22,317 nt of DNA, from NCBI GenBank assembly GCA_900128565.1, contig LT636016.1:1-22317 (forward strand), read 5' to 3'. The position numbers and the translations under genes were made by a program. The stretch comes from Stramenopiles sp. TOSAG23-6. Taxonomy: Eukaryota; Sar. Positions 9,871-20,554 of this stretch are shown in pieces; positions within the stretch are counted from its first letter, which is position 1; each line of letters opens with the position of its first letter. The notes below the pieces were generated by a model. It saw nothing but the letters and a program-made list of their open reading frames with translations. It was not told the DNA's origin and made no database searches.

Positions 9871-10951
9871 ATGACAACTGCAGCTATTGATTTTGTCCAT
9901 AGTCCTTCAATAATTGAAGTAGGGAAACAATTTTATCTATCGTATCAACCTCTGCGTGATGCTAGTGGATCTACAAGTAGTGCTTATATTGGTATATTTT
10001 CCCCAAACGAATCTGAAAACGAATTAAAAGCACGAAGATTTTATAAAGACGATATAGAATATCCAGAAAAGAAGGATTTACTTTGGGCATCAAATTATGT
10101 TCCAACAAAACCAGGTGTGTATGAATTTCGATACTATAGAAAACACACTTTGTTAGGTAAAAGTCCCGTTACAGTTGTTGCTAGAGGTCATGGGCCACAT
10201 CAGTCAACAGAGAGATATCCTTACTCTCAACGGGGAAATTCCACTTCATATAAAGTCACTATTTGTTCAAAGCACTCTCAAAGCTCATATTGGCCTGAGT
10301 ATCTCCCCATAGACAAAACACGATTTCTCATAATTGAAAGAAGCAAAAATGCTTCAGTTGTCGTGTATGATAGCAGTCCAATTCAAAATAATATCGTAAA
10401 TACTACAACTAAACATCCTACTGCCAGGATACGGTGGTGTTCATGGGGCTGGACGGCTGAGCCCGAGTATAATAAGTTGAATTATATCCAAAATCAAATT
10501 GCTTATGGTCTGACCCTAACAAAGTCATTACAATGCCCTTCAAAATCCCACAATACGTCTGTCGATAACAAAAACGACTGTCCGGATGAAACTGATGTTG
10601 TTGCATCATATATTGTAAAGATGGTTGCAGTTCCAGAAATGGAAGCTAGATTAGAAATCTTGAGGGATGTATTTTTTTTTTTTTTTTTCAATTTCAAATT
10701 TATTTTTCGTACGAAATTTTGTACCTAACGATTTTTTTTTTTTTTTTTAATATTTTTTCAAAATACATGGGACTTCAATTTTAGTATGTCTGGTAGATTG
10801 TGGTGAAATTATTTTACATAAACTATTCATTTGCACTAAAGAAAGATTTCTTAATCCTATACCAAAAGTTGTTTATGTTGATTTATATGGAGAAATTCGT
10901 GCAACAAGGAAATCAATAGTTTGGAGATATAAAAAAACAAAAGAAAAATAA
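9871..10951 (+). CDS. Unknown protein with SKICH/Ig-like N-terminal domain (2 exons)
   Basis: ATG at 9871 (MTTAAIDFV) is the first ATG of the frame. Proposed exons 9871-10668 and 10769-10951 give 326 residues. The N-terminal ~105 residues read like a beta-sandwich: FYLSYQP, SSAYIGIFSP, LLWASNYVPTKPGVYEFRYY. This order (start of strand, IGIF, charged insert, LLWA, GxYEFRY) resembles SKICH-type domains of CALCOCO and inositol phosphatases, but the match is by eye only. The middle is Ser/Asn/Cys-rich with RIRWCSWGW. The second exon (ILVCLVDCGEIILHKLFIC, PKVVYVDLYGEIRA) is separated by an introner copy. If that intron is not removed, the protein ends about 20 residues after Asp266. Function unknown. 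Confidence 0.7.
10669..10768 (+). mobile_element. Introner copy E4, non-GT-AG, with long T tracts
   Basis: After AGG-GAT comes GTATTTT and an 18-T run, then CAATTTCAAATTTATTTTTC, GTACGAAATTTTGTACC, TAACGA, a second T run, ATATTTTTTC and AAAATACAT. The termini GTATTTT and AAAATAC are perfect short inverted repeats, flanked by AT on both sides. Removing 100 bp gives GAT-GGG-ACT-TCA and continues an open frame of 60 further residues. The only nearby acceptor-like AG (TTTTAG, 10784) leads directly to a stop. Confidence 0.75.
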
Positions 10952-11069
10952 TCGTCAATATTGAATATTACTTTTTATTATTTTTGCTATAAAGGTATTG
11001 TAAAAAAAACTAAAATTAACAATTATTCGTAAAAAATAAAAAATATTTATACTTTTCTCGAAACAATCT

Positions 11070-11762
11070 TTATACTTTTCTCGCAACACGAATTAATTTT
11101 TGCACTTTTCGTAAAATTATTTCATTTGTGCTTTCACAGCAGTCAAAATCATAGGGATAATGTATTAAAAGTTGCCCCGATAATACTTCAAATACAGGTT
11201 TTTCGTTACTATCCGGTTGCTTGTGCATGCGGTACTGCCAAGGAATTTTATTACTATTCAAAAGATTTTCTATGATTTTGCTTCTAACCCTAACCCTATC
11301 ATTTATATTATCATCACAACTATGAGGAAATGTTTTATCATGATGTAGAGTAATTTCTTCACAATTCTTACTTCCTATGGAATTTGAGGATCTTAAATCA
11401 AGAGGAACTTTCCATAGACCTTCACCAGTTGTATATTTGGAATGCACTGATTTACCTATGTGCGCTAATTGTATGAGGGAATGGTCAAAGATAATCAACG
11501 CACGCAGTCTTGATGGCTTTTTAGATGGTTTTATTGATGGATCATCAACAGATTTTACTGACAAATCTGTTTTTTTTATTGGTGTTTCTATAAGAAGAAT
11601 TATAGAGGAAGTAACAGGATCTACACAATATAAAATACCCTTCTTTTGACTACCATCTATAAGGGTAGCGATGCAAACATAACCAACGTAGTCTACGTGA
11701 TCACTAGGTTGAATCTCTTTTAGATCCACATTTTTGTCAAAGTCTGTAGTATTGTTCTCCAT
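11070..11762 (-). CDS. GEMIN6: Gemin6-like SMN-complex subunit
   Basis: Single exon, 230 residues, ATG at 11762. Gemin6 works with Gemin7 in the SMN complex, which loads Sm proteins on spliceosomal snRNAs. The N-terminal half has an Lsm-like segment: DYVGYVCIATLIDGSQKKG then ILYCVDPVTSSIILL (about 24-58), the DPVxxxIxL pattern of Gemin6. The C-terminal ~40 residues (LSGQLLIHYPYD, STNEIILRKVQKLIR) match the Gemin6 tail, where human has GVLTIDPPYGPE and SSNEIILSRVQDLIE. The linker is longer than in the human protein (167 residues). Two adjacent TTAGGG-like hexamers inside the gene encode Arg-Val-Arg and are incidental. It converges with the SKICH-like gene, leaving about 118 bp between stops. 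Identification rests on both ends matching. Confidence 0.82.
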   Translation of the reverse strand: MENNTTDFDKNVDLKEIQPSDHVDYVGYVCIATLIDGSQKKGILYCVDPVTSSIILLIETPIKKTDLSVKSVDDPSIKPSKKPSRLRALIIFDHSLIQLAHIGKSVHSKYTTGEGLWKVPLDLRSSNSIGSKNCEEITLHHDKTFPHSCDDNINDRVRVRSKIIENLLNSNKIPWQYRMHKQPDSNEKPVFEVLSGQLLIHYPYDFDCCESTNEIILRKVQKLIRVARKV

Positions 11763-11944
11763 ACCGGTGTTATTGGATTATTATTAGACTACTGAATGAC
11801 AAATTTGTATACGTACCTGCCTAGCTAGAGTATAGCTACCCGCAATTTATCTGATAACCTGGATTACACAAATAGACTGTAGTTTCCAACTCTCTTGATA
11901 TACCTATAGCATCAACTTAAAATGCAGAAGGATGATGGTCCTCG

Positions 11945-11975
<31 letters not shown>

Positions 11976-12218
11976 AGCTAACTAAAACTAGCTACCGTAG
12001 ACAATGCGACTTTAATAAAGCTAACAACTACCTTTTTTTTGGGCGTGGAACGTGGTCATAAGACTACGACGTCTCTCTCCAAGAAGACTCAGGTCAATAA
12101 TTTTTGACTTGATTGATACCCGGTAACATGTTTTCGTAACTGTCTTCAAAAGTTCCAACGGTACCTATCTTGGTGAGACAGACATACGAGATCATTATCA
12201 AGATTTCTTATATTTAGA
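11763..12218. promoter_or_regulatory. Divergent intergenic region with (TA)13 microsatellite
   Basis: Lies between the divergent Gemin6-like gene and the giant secreted-protein gene, so it should hold both promoters. It contains a (TA)13 tract at 11945-11970, several CTAGCTA words on either side of it, and TACCCGGTAA at 12117-12126, about 95 bp before the plus-strand ATG. The same word occurs in the myosin upstream region. No RNA gene seen. Confidence 0.45.
11945..11970. repeat. (TA)13 microsatellite
   Basis: Thirteen uninterrupted TA units between CTCG and TCCC in the intergenic region. Confidence 0.95.
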
Positions 12219-15200
12219 ATGGCGGCCTATCGGCCTTGGTTAGTATACATACGTGTTTTAATTATATATTGTTTTATTAGTTGTAATGGCTTTGTTGGAG
12301 GTTTTTTTAGTGATAGAAAGCAAGAACCTATGAAAAATGTCAAGAAACATGACGAAAATAGCTTCACTGTCGACGGTAATGATGGAACTGACTTGCATGT
12401 CAGTGATACTACGACTCAAAATGATGCATTCGATTCAACACCTAATATGAACTCACGGGAAATATTAACTTTGCATGGTGCACCAGAGCAACATGAACAT
12501 ACCTATGATGATATGGATAAAATTCGCAAAGAGAAAAGAATTCAACGTCTCCGTCGTCGACTCACTACAACTGATTTCCTAGGAAGACGCGCAGATGACT
12601 TTTATGATTATGCAACAGCATCATCACATGCTACCTGGATTAGTGATACACGCAATGATAAAACTGGACAAGATTTGATTACAGCAAGTTCTTATTTGCG
12701 CTGTAAAGCAACCCATAGATGTCCTTGGGCAAGAGTTGAATATGATGTGCAAGGAATGAAATACGAATTCACCAAAAAGGCTTTCAACACAGGTCGTTGG
12801 GATTCTATACCTCTATTTACTGATTTTGAAGATTGGTATGCCGGTACACACGGATGGCTTCATTCACCGGATGTTTTGGCTGCACCAACAATGAGCACTG
12901 TGATTCATGACCATGACTCTTTAAAAACAACACAGAAATGGCGTAGTTCTCAACAACCCTCAATTTCACGAGGTTTAAACCCAAACGATTTCGTTTCTTC
13001 CGGAAAGTTACTTGTAAACACTAAAGTAACAATGCATTTTGTGACATCTGGTGCAATACCGACTCTAACAATTGGTACTACTGTTTTCAATGGAGTAGTC
13101 GCTACGACTACATCAAGTACAAAGGTTGCGTTGTTTAATTTCGATTCCATTTCTATATCAAAACAAGTCTCAATAACAGCCGAGGGAAATCGTGCTTTAG
13201 TCATTAGTAGTAAAAGCACAATTATATTTGATACTACATTTACTATATTACCTGGTACACTTGGCGGTTTTCCAGGTACTGATGGAAGTCCATCAATCAA
13301 TAATGTAACAGGTCCTGGTAGCGGATCTATACGTCTATATTTACATACAATTACAACATCTGCTGATGATATCGATGAAGTTCAGATAATTACTACTTCT
13401 GCAGATTCTGGGCAAAATTTAGGTGGTACGTTTACACTCACTTTATCATATTGTGAACGAAGTCGTAGTGAGGGAGAGGGTGGGGATAGCCATGATCTAG
13501 ATAAAAATACTGAATCAAATGATGCAAAGTCAACAGATGGCTTATTTTTACCAGGTACCATTGTATATGATGCAAAAACTAAAGAATCGTGTACAGTACT
13601 GAATAAAAATGAAAGTGATGCTTACAAATGGATATCAAAAACTACACAAAAAATATCTCATGATTCTTCTGCACTTCTTGTATCGAAATATTTAGGTGAT
13701 CTCAGTATAATCTCTTCTAAAGTACGTGTTGGTCGGTATGTTTTATTATTTTCAATTTCGAATTAAATGTTTTTTTCATACGAAATTTCATACCTAACGA
13801 ACTAAAAAAAATATATTTTTTCACAATACAGTAATATTTCTGACCAACAAGGTGGTCATGTTTGGCGAGTTACATTTGTTGATGCTGTTGGAGATGTGCC
13901 TCAGATACAACCTACTTCATATTTAACTGGTATTGGTGCAAAAATTGAAACAGATACCTATGAGGAGGGTAATAATATTGGAGGTTCCTTTAGTATTGAT
14001 TTTTTACAGGGTACTACAAGATCTTTACCATATGATGTATCTGCCGAAGCAATGGCTACTGCACTAATGGAAGATATTGAACTCGTTAAACATGCACGTG
14101 TTTCTAGACTAGATCCGTATACGTTGCAAATGTGTAGTGTTAGTAGTAGTAGATGCCAAGGGGGTGGACCAATGCCTAGTTATGGCTATAAATGGTCAAT
14201 TACGACGACTACGACGTCGAATAATATTTCTCCAACGTCACCTACATCATCTAATATTGGAGAAAAGGGACAAAAACAAGTAATGACGATAAAAGATAGT
14301 GGAACTTCATTGACAGGTATTGGAGTTAGTATAAAAGTGGACGAAGGACATACTTTACATAATTCGGCCTCATTACATTCATTTTCAACATTTTACCCTG
14401 GGGATGGTTCAAATGAAAAACATTTCTCTTTGGCATTTGGCGGTTCTGGGGGTAGTTATGGTGGTCTTGGTGGAAAAGGGCATTCTCACATTGATGTTGG
14501 TCCAATGTATGGAGACGTTCAAGTGCCAGACATTTTTGGTGGGTCGTCTGGAACAGTCGGAGGTATTCATCCTAGAGAAGTAATATCTGCTTTTTCATCG
14601 GCAACAGATAATCCTACGGGTGTAGGTGGTGATGGTGGTGGCGCTATAGCTTTTGTCGCAGTAAATGACATTATATTTGATGTCAATACAAATATTGAAG
14701 TTAATGGAAAAGAAGGGGGATTTGGGTACCGAGGTGGAGGCGGGGGTAGCGGAGGTACTATCATTATAGAAGCTGGTGGTAGTATACGCCAACATGGAAG
14801 ACTATCAGCTAAAGGAGGTGATGGTGGTGGTTCAGTATTAAGTTCAACTGGTGCAATGGCTGGTGGTGGTGGTGGAGGAGGAAGAATCTTTATAAAATCT
14901 CAGACATTGGATACAAAAAATGATAATAATATCGAAATTGGTGCTACTATTGTAGATGGAGGGAAAGGTGGTGAAATAGGTGATTCAAGTTGTAGAGGAA
15001 TAGCTACGGGAGTATGCACAGGAGGTGATGGAAATTCTTGCCTTGCAGTAGATGGGTGTGTATGGAGTGGACATGTATCTAGCCATTGCAGTGGCGCAGC
15101 TGTTGCAACAAATGCATGTGATGGTATAAACATTACTACATGTGAAAATGTTGTTGGTTGTAGTTGGATTTCTACTGCAGGATCATGTAGTGATTCATCA

Positions 15201-18200
15201 ATGAAAACAATAGATGAATGTGATGGACAATGGGATCATGATACAAATAAAGAAACTGAAAGCATTAATAGAATATGGTCCCACCACTCAGTCATTACAC
15301 CTTCATATTTGTCAGGCTCAAGATGTATTGGAACGGCAGTAGCTACAGGCAACTGTGAAGCTACATCTGAAACTCCGTGTAATGCTGTACCAGGTTGTGA
15401 ATGGAATGTAGCGCGAGAATGGCCTTTTACAGAATCGTGCGTAGGTGTACCTACGATAGTTCAGTGTAATGATAAATCTATGCAATCTGACAATGGAAAA
15501 TGCAGTGCAACAGGTAATTGTCATGATACCACAGGTAATTTATTACCTAGTATAACCACAAGTTCTAGCTGTACTAGTCCAAATATATGGACGGCATCGT
15601 GGACCCACAATCGCCAAACAGGATGTACATTTGAAAGCATTGCTGGAACGTGTTCAGGCGAACCAACTATTGTGTTGTGTAACGATAAATCTATGCAATC
15701 CGACCATGGAAAATGCAGTGCAACAGGTAATTGTCATGATACCACAGGTAATTTATTACCTAGTATTACCACAAGTTCTAGCTGTACTAGTCCTAATATA
15801 TGGACGGCATCGTGGACTCACAATCGTCAAACAGGATGTACGTTTGCTACTACAATTGAAAATGTTTGTTCTGGAGTTGCTTCATCATGTTTAGCATCTC
15901 AAATGCAACACAACAATTCATTATGTTCAGCACAAGTTGGCTGTTTCTTCGCGATTGACTTACAAGATGGTACCTGTACGACACAATACGGTACTATAAA
16001 TAAGAGTATAACAAATTCGGCAGCTTGTACAAGTCCAAATTACTGGGAAATTTCAGCAGAGGCTGATCCAAATACGAGATCAGGTAGTATTGGTTCAGTT
16101 TACACTGACATAGCTTCGACAATGCGATGGTATATAGACTCTAATGAAGGTGCGATGGGAACAACAAGATCATTAAAAGTTGTTGGTGGAAACAATAGTT
16201 TGACTGCTTCAAATGTATCTAAAACAAACCCTATTGTCCTAAGCGGTCCAAGATTTTTGTTTCCTGGATTACCAAACGATAGTGCAGAAAAACCAGAACG
16301 AGTTTCCTTTTTTATAAAGTTGGGTCAGATTGTATTTGGTCAAAAGGAAAATAATTGGGGTGGTTATGTTGCGATTCATGGTGCTAACTTTCAGATTACA
16401 TCAGAATCAATGATTGGTATTGGTATCGTAAATTCAAATTTTTTACATGGTGCTAATTTTGCACATGCTATGGGATTTCAAGGTTTCCAAGGTGGCGTTA
16501 GTAATACTATAAAATCAGGTGTAGATTTATTGAGATGGTATAAAATAGATATTTACATCAATTGGAAAGATAATGTATATGATGTAATGATTGATGACGA
16601 ACAACTTGTATTTAAATCATCATTTGTTGGTACTAGTGCTGTTGCTCTAGGCGTATATAACTATCATTCAATGTCTCTCTGGATTGATGAAGTATACGTC
16701 GGACCCTCAGGACATGGTGTAAATAATCTAATGGGATTTCGATGCCCTAGAATACCTCAAGCAGTTGTTGATCCAATAGCCACATGTCGTTCTTTGTCAG
16801 ATGGTTCAATCGTGTCTACAAAGAGCACTTTAAATACTGAAGGAGATTGTCTTGAAGAAAAAGATAGTGACGGTAAATCAGTGAACTCTTGGCATCTTCC
16901 TGAACAAACTTTAGATAATGTTGAAATACAAAGACCTACAGAAACCAATTGGGCTAATGATGAAGATGGTGCATTTGAGGATTTATTTTGGGCAACTTCC
17001 CAATTCATTAGTCATATAGGTGATCGTGATCAATATAAATTTAGTCGTGGTGGTCTGTTGGATAGAGATGGCGAGAAACATCGACGTTTCTTCCGAGATT
17101 ATGTACCTCGAACTACAAGCACTCCAGGTGGTTTTGATTCTGGTGTTTTGTTATACGTACCAACAGAAAGACTAGTAGACGCAGGTACTAATGGAGGTGC
17201 CCATACTGGAGCTGGTGGCGGTGGTGATGATGTGTCAATGGAAATTCAGGAAGAGAGCTTTCAGTTACACACTCCAACTGGAGTTGGTGAAGAAGCTGGA
17301 TTTAAATCATACAATAGAACATCTACTCAAAATAGTAAATCTGGTAAATTTTATTGGTACGGAGAACATCAAAATCCAGCAGGTGTCGCAAGCGAATATC
17401 ATAACAGGGGTGGAATTGGTGCTTGCTCCACAACAGATTTCATTCACTGGGAAAATGAAGGAGAGATGCTCCATTATAGTAACATCAGTGACCCACTAGG
17501 ACTTTTCCCACCACCAAGTAGTACACCGTTACAAGCGTCCAAACCAAAAGTATTGTATAATCCTACAACAAAGAAATATGTAATGTGGACACAGACAGAT
17601 GATGCTGCAGGCACTCTAGGGTTTGCAACAGTCGCTTCTTCATTTTTTCCAAATGGTCCGTTTGTTATAGAGTCAACATTCTTTCCAAATGGCAATGTTA
17701 CCAAAGATCAGACAATATTTAAAAAGCCTGGCACTGATGAAGCATACCTAGCTCGCACATATTATGCTACAGTAGATTATTTGTTACCACAATCTATTAT
17801 GCAACCTCTTTGGGAAAGTGTTCGAAAGAAGGGGACTTGTGCTAAACAAGATGAAACACCAGTAGATGTAATGCGAGAAGAATATTGTGGAGTTTGTGAT
17901 AATAATGCACATACAGACACTCTCACATGCTTATCTAATGGAAAATGCAAGACAGATACAATAGGGGATACACCAGAAGATAAATGTGGCGATTGTGTTA
18001 ATGTAAATGCAGCAGCTGTACCACAGTTTCTCACAATAAAGGCATGCTCTCTGAGAGGCATTTGTGCTGATCCAGCAGATACAGTTGGAATTACTCTACG
18101 TTCACAATGTAATAGTGAATGGAAACCAAATAAATGGATTGCGGATACGTGGACTCGAAATACTTGGACATCATACGTTTGGAAAGATGGGGACATTAAC

Positions 18201-19415
18201 TTTGGTTTAAATTACCACCGAGCTTTTTATCATCCTGAGTATGATGACTATCATGATACATATGTCCAACGTTGGCGCCAGGAGAATATTTTGTGGAAGG
18301 TAAACTGGAGATTTCAAAATAATACGATTGATTGGGTTGAATCCTCACTTGGTGATAACATACGCAAATTTGTAAAATGTGATCCAAAACCAAATCAGCC
18401 TACAACAGGTGAAGATAAAGGTTGTGGGCCTGGTACCGGGATATTAATGGAAGTCTTTGAGACGAGACAAGCATTGGTTAATATCCGACAAAAGTTAAAT
18501 AAGGGTACAATTACTATACAAATAGACGGTATAAAATTACAAGTCACCGCTGGTTCAATCTTCACAGCTTTACAAGACACATGTTGTTGTGTTAGTAATT
18601 TTACTGTGGAATGTTCCGATGGCTTCCAACGTCGGTGTTGCCGTTGTTGTTGGATATTTGATATGTTGAGAGTTCATCATATTGATATATTAGAAATCAT
18701 TCGACAAGGTTTGATAAAAAATGATCAAGATAATTCTTTAAAAATAGATTTTAAGGATTATGGTAGAAAAATCCCATCTCCGGAAGGTTTCACATATGCC
18801 TTGGACCTTAGGAAGGAGTTACTAGGACAAGGTTCGGTTGATTCTGGTCAGGTAGAAAGTAAATTTTTCGATCCCGGATACTCTGATAATAATGCATGGA
18901 AAGCGAACTCTGTTCCAGCAGTAAAGTCACAAACCTGGCAAGAAAACTATTTGGATGGAAATATTGCAGATAATCCACCACACAGTACAAAGCCAGATAA
19001 ATTAATTGGACCAACTAGGGTAGTTGAATGGCGTCGCACAAAGTATGTGGCAGTGAGTAAAATGACTTCAGATTATTTAGGTTTAACATCGGAATTGCGA
19101 ACATATGAAGGGGATTTAACCAATAATGATGATATGAGTAATATATTTACGCCCAAAGGACAATTTAATTTTGATACTGATGCGACAGATAGGGTACCTG
19201 GTTCGTCACATAGTGAAGGTGGCGACTCTTTGGAATTAGGACCTGGGAAAACTCAAACAACTCAACCATTACGTGTCTATGGTGATATGAGCCCATTTAA
19301 TTTTAGTCCTGCTTCAGATTGGTATTCAAGATTTCATCAATATAGAACTGAAGTGAATGATCGACGAAATGATCCGGTCAACTTTAGTAATGAAAACACC
19401 GCTGCGCAATCCTAA
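12219..19415 (+). CDS. Giant secreted mosaic protein: surface repeats, Gly-rich, Cys-rich, jelly-roll and GH43-like regions
   Basis: Exons 12219-13735 and 13832-19415 encode 2366 residues. The N-terminus (RPWLVYIRVLIIYCFISCNG) looks like a signal peptide, so the protein is probably secreted or on the cell surface; no C-terminal membrane anchor is seen. Order: Asp/Lys-rich propeptide-like segment with RRLRRR-type basic site (about 105-115); a GGTFTLTLSY...VWRVTF...GD-P repeat spanning the intron, and a second GGSFSIDF copy (about 555-640), a pattern common in protist surface proteins; a Gly-rich stretch (about 709-890); Cys-rich modules (about 893-1249) with a 71-residue duplication; a concanavalin/LamG-like region (about 1256-1472; WYKIDIYINW, SLWIDEVYVG); then a GH43-like beta-propeller region (YWYGE near 1680, PKVLYNPTTKKYVMW near 1744) split by another Cys-rich insert and resuming at YHRAFYHPEYDDYHD (near 1967). 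Carbohydrate binding or hydrolysis is inferred; catalytic acids were not identified. Confidence 0.88.
13736..13831 (+). mobile_element. Introner copy E5 forming a canonical GT-AG intron
   Basis: GTATGTTTTATTATTTTC, then CAATTTCGAATTAAATG, CATACGAAATTTCATACC, TAACGAAC, TATATTTTTTC and ACAATACAG. GT-AG removal of 96 bp yields GGT-CGT-AAT-ATT, joining KVRVGR to NISDQQGGHVWRVTF within one conserved repeat. This is the only complete copy here with clean GT-AG ends. Its CTAAC lies about 35 nt before the AG, a normal branch-point distance. Confidence 0.88.
15438..15863 (+). repeat. 213-bp in-frame tandem duplication in the Cys-rich region
   Basis: Two 71-codon units start at Cys codons 15438 and 15651. 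Each contains CNDKSMQSD, KCSATGNCHDTTGNLLPS, SCTSPNIWTASW and NRQTGCTF. The central parts are nearly identical at DNA level and differ mostly at third positions, indicating a recent duplication of one disulfide-rich module. The end of the second unit is approximate. Confidence 0.9.
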
Positions 19416-19523
19416 ATTTTTAATTTTCTAAAAATACATAGAATTTTTACTTATTTGGTACATATTTTATTAGTTAATTTATTGCATTACATCAAAATTA
19501 TCTATGTTATACATACACCAGAT

Positions 19524-20351
19524 TTACTTCATCTTTAATTTCTTTTTCCCTTTTTTTATTTTTCTTGATAGTGTTTGTTTTTCCAACCATTTCTTACACG
19601 AAATCCCCAAAGACCGACGCTCTAGTTCGAACACTTTCGTTATAGATGCACAACTTAGTACAGTTTTGACTATTTGCCCATCAGGTTTTCTTGGAGGTAG
19701 TCGCCCGACTTCTTCACCTTGTTCAAATATGATGAGAGTAGGTAAGTGAGAGGACGTTCCAGATATATCGATACCATACTCGTGGGCGACTTTTTCCCAC
19801 TTTACATTCACTTTACCAAATTTTAAGTGCATTGAGCTATACTGCAATGATAGCTCTGCAAAGATAGGCTCTACATCAGCACATCCTGCATGCCAGGTGG
19901 CATGGAATAAAATTAACCAAGATGGTTTTGGGTCACCAGTAGTAGTATTTTTACTCTTGACAATGCTGGAAAAAGTGGTGTCATTTAAGTGAACAGTCGC
20001 TTCAGGTCCAGTATACGCTGGTCTTCTAATCAACAAAAATAATACAGCATATAGAAACACGTACCAAACCATAAGTCTCCAATCTCGAAACCACAGTAGC
20101 ACTAAAACGAGGGTTTTACCAAATAGGAATGTTGTTGATATAATACTATCTATAGAAGACGCTTTCAAAGACTTTTTCACAATAATGAGAAGCACAATTA
20201 GGCTCAGCTCTATTTCTTTCCGCACTCCAAGAAACATTGAAGCTACATCCAGCGAAGGAGATGGTGGTAAATAAGCACGAAGCATTAAGTAAGAGCATGG
20301 TACAAGCGCATTTGTTATATAGTATAGAGAAAAAAAGCGAGAGATTGACAT
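19524..20351 (-). CDS. TMX2: TMX2-like thioredoxin-related transmembrane protein
   Basis: Single exon, 275 residues; ATG at 20351 (MSISRFFSLYY) is the first ATG of the frame. Several hydrophobic segments (about 5-27, 47-60, 68-88, 91-109) precede a thioredoxin-like domain (about 115-245). The active-site region WLILFHATWHAGCADVEPIF has W153-H-A-G-C157: only the second Cys of CxxC remains, as in animal TMX2 (SNDC). Supporting family features are FGKVNVKW, the cis-Pro in HLPTLIIFEQG, and the placement of the thioredoxin domain after the membrane region. The C-terminus KLKMK fits a KxKxx ER-retrieval signal. It therefore probably sits in the ER membrane with little or no oxidoreductase activity. 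It converges with the giant gene and is divergent from EMC7. Confidence 0.85.
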   Translation of the reverse strand: MSISRFFSLYYITNALVPCSYLMLRAYLPPSPSLDVASMFLGVRKEIELSLIVLLIIVKKSLKASSIDSIISTTFLFGKTLVLVLLWFRDWRLMVWYVFLYAVLFLLIRRPAYTGPEATVHLNDTTFSSIVKSKNTTTGDPKPSWLILFHATWHAGCADVEPIFAELSLQYSSMHLKFGKVNVKWEKVAHEYGIDISGTSSHLPTLIIFEQGEEVGRLPPRKPDGQIVKTVLSCASITKVFELERRSLGISCKKWLEKQTLSRKIKKGKKKLKMK

Positions 20352-20554
20352 TTTAAAAGGTAATCCAAGGGTCAAAGGTTATAATATTAGTAAAGTAAGT
20401 ATTTGTAGTTTGCGCCGTTTGCGCTTGATTGGCCGGCCAATTTTCGCCAATTTTGGCAATTCCTTATTCCTTTTTGGCGAAATCGCAATATTCTGGCCAG
20501 TCACGACGTACTACTACGCACAGCAAGCAGAGGTTGTACCACAAGCATTGAACA
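20352..20554. promoter_or_regulatory. Bidirectional promoter region of TMX2-like and EMC7 genes
   Basis: The 203 bp between the two ATGs hold a perfect 14-bp palindrome ATTGGCCGGCCAAT (20428-20441), i.e. CCAAT and its complement back to back. There is also an inverted pair TTTCGCCAA (about 20442-20450) and TTGGCGAAA (about 20474-20482). The stretch is clearly richer in GC than its surroundings. Motif function is inferred. Confidence 0.55.

Noticed and set aside
11286-11300. Telomere-like CCCTAACCCTA hexamers
   Set aside because: Only about two units, inside the Gemin6-like coding frame where they encode Arg-Val-Arg; no longer array or chromosome end.
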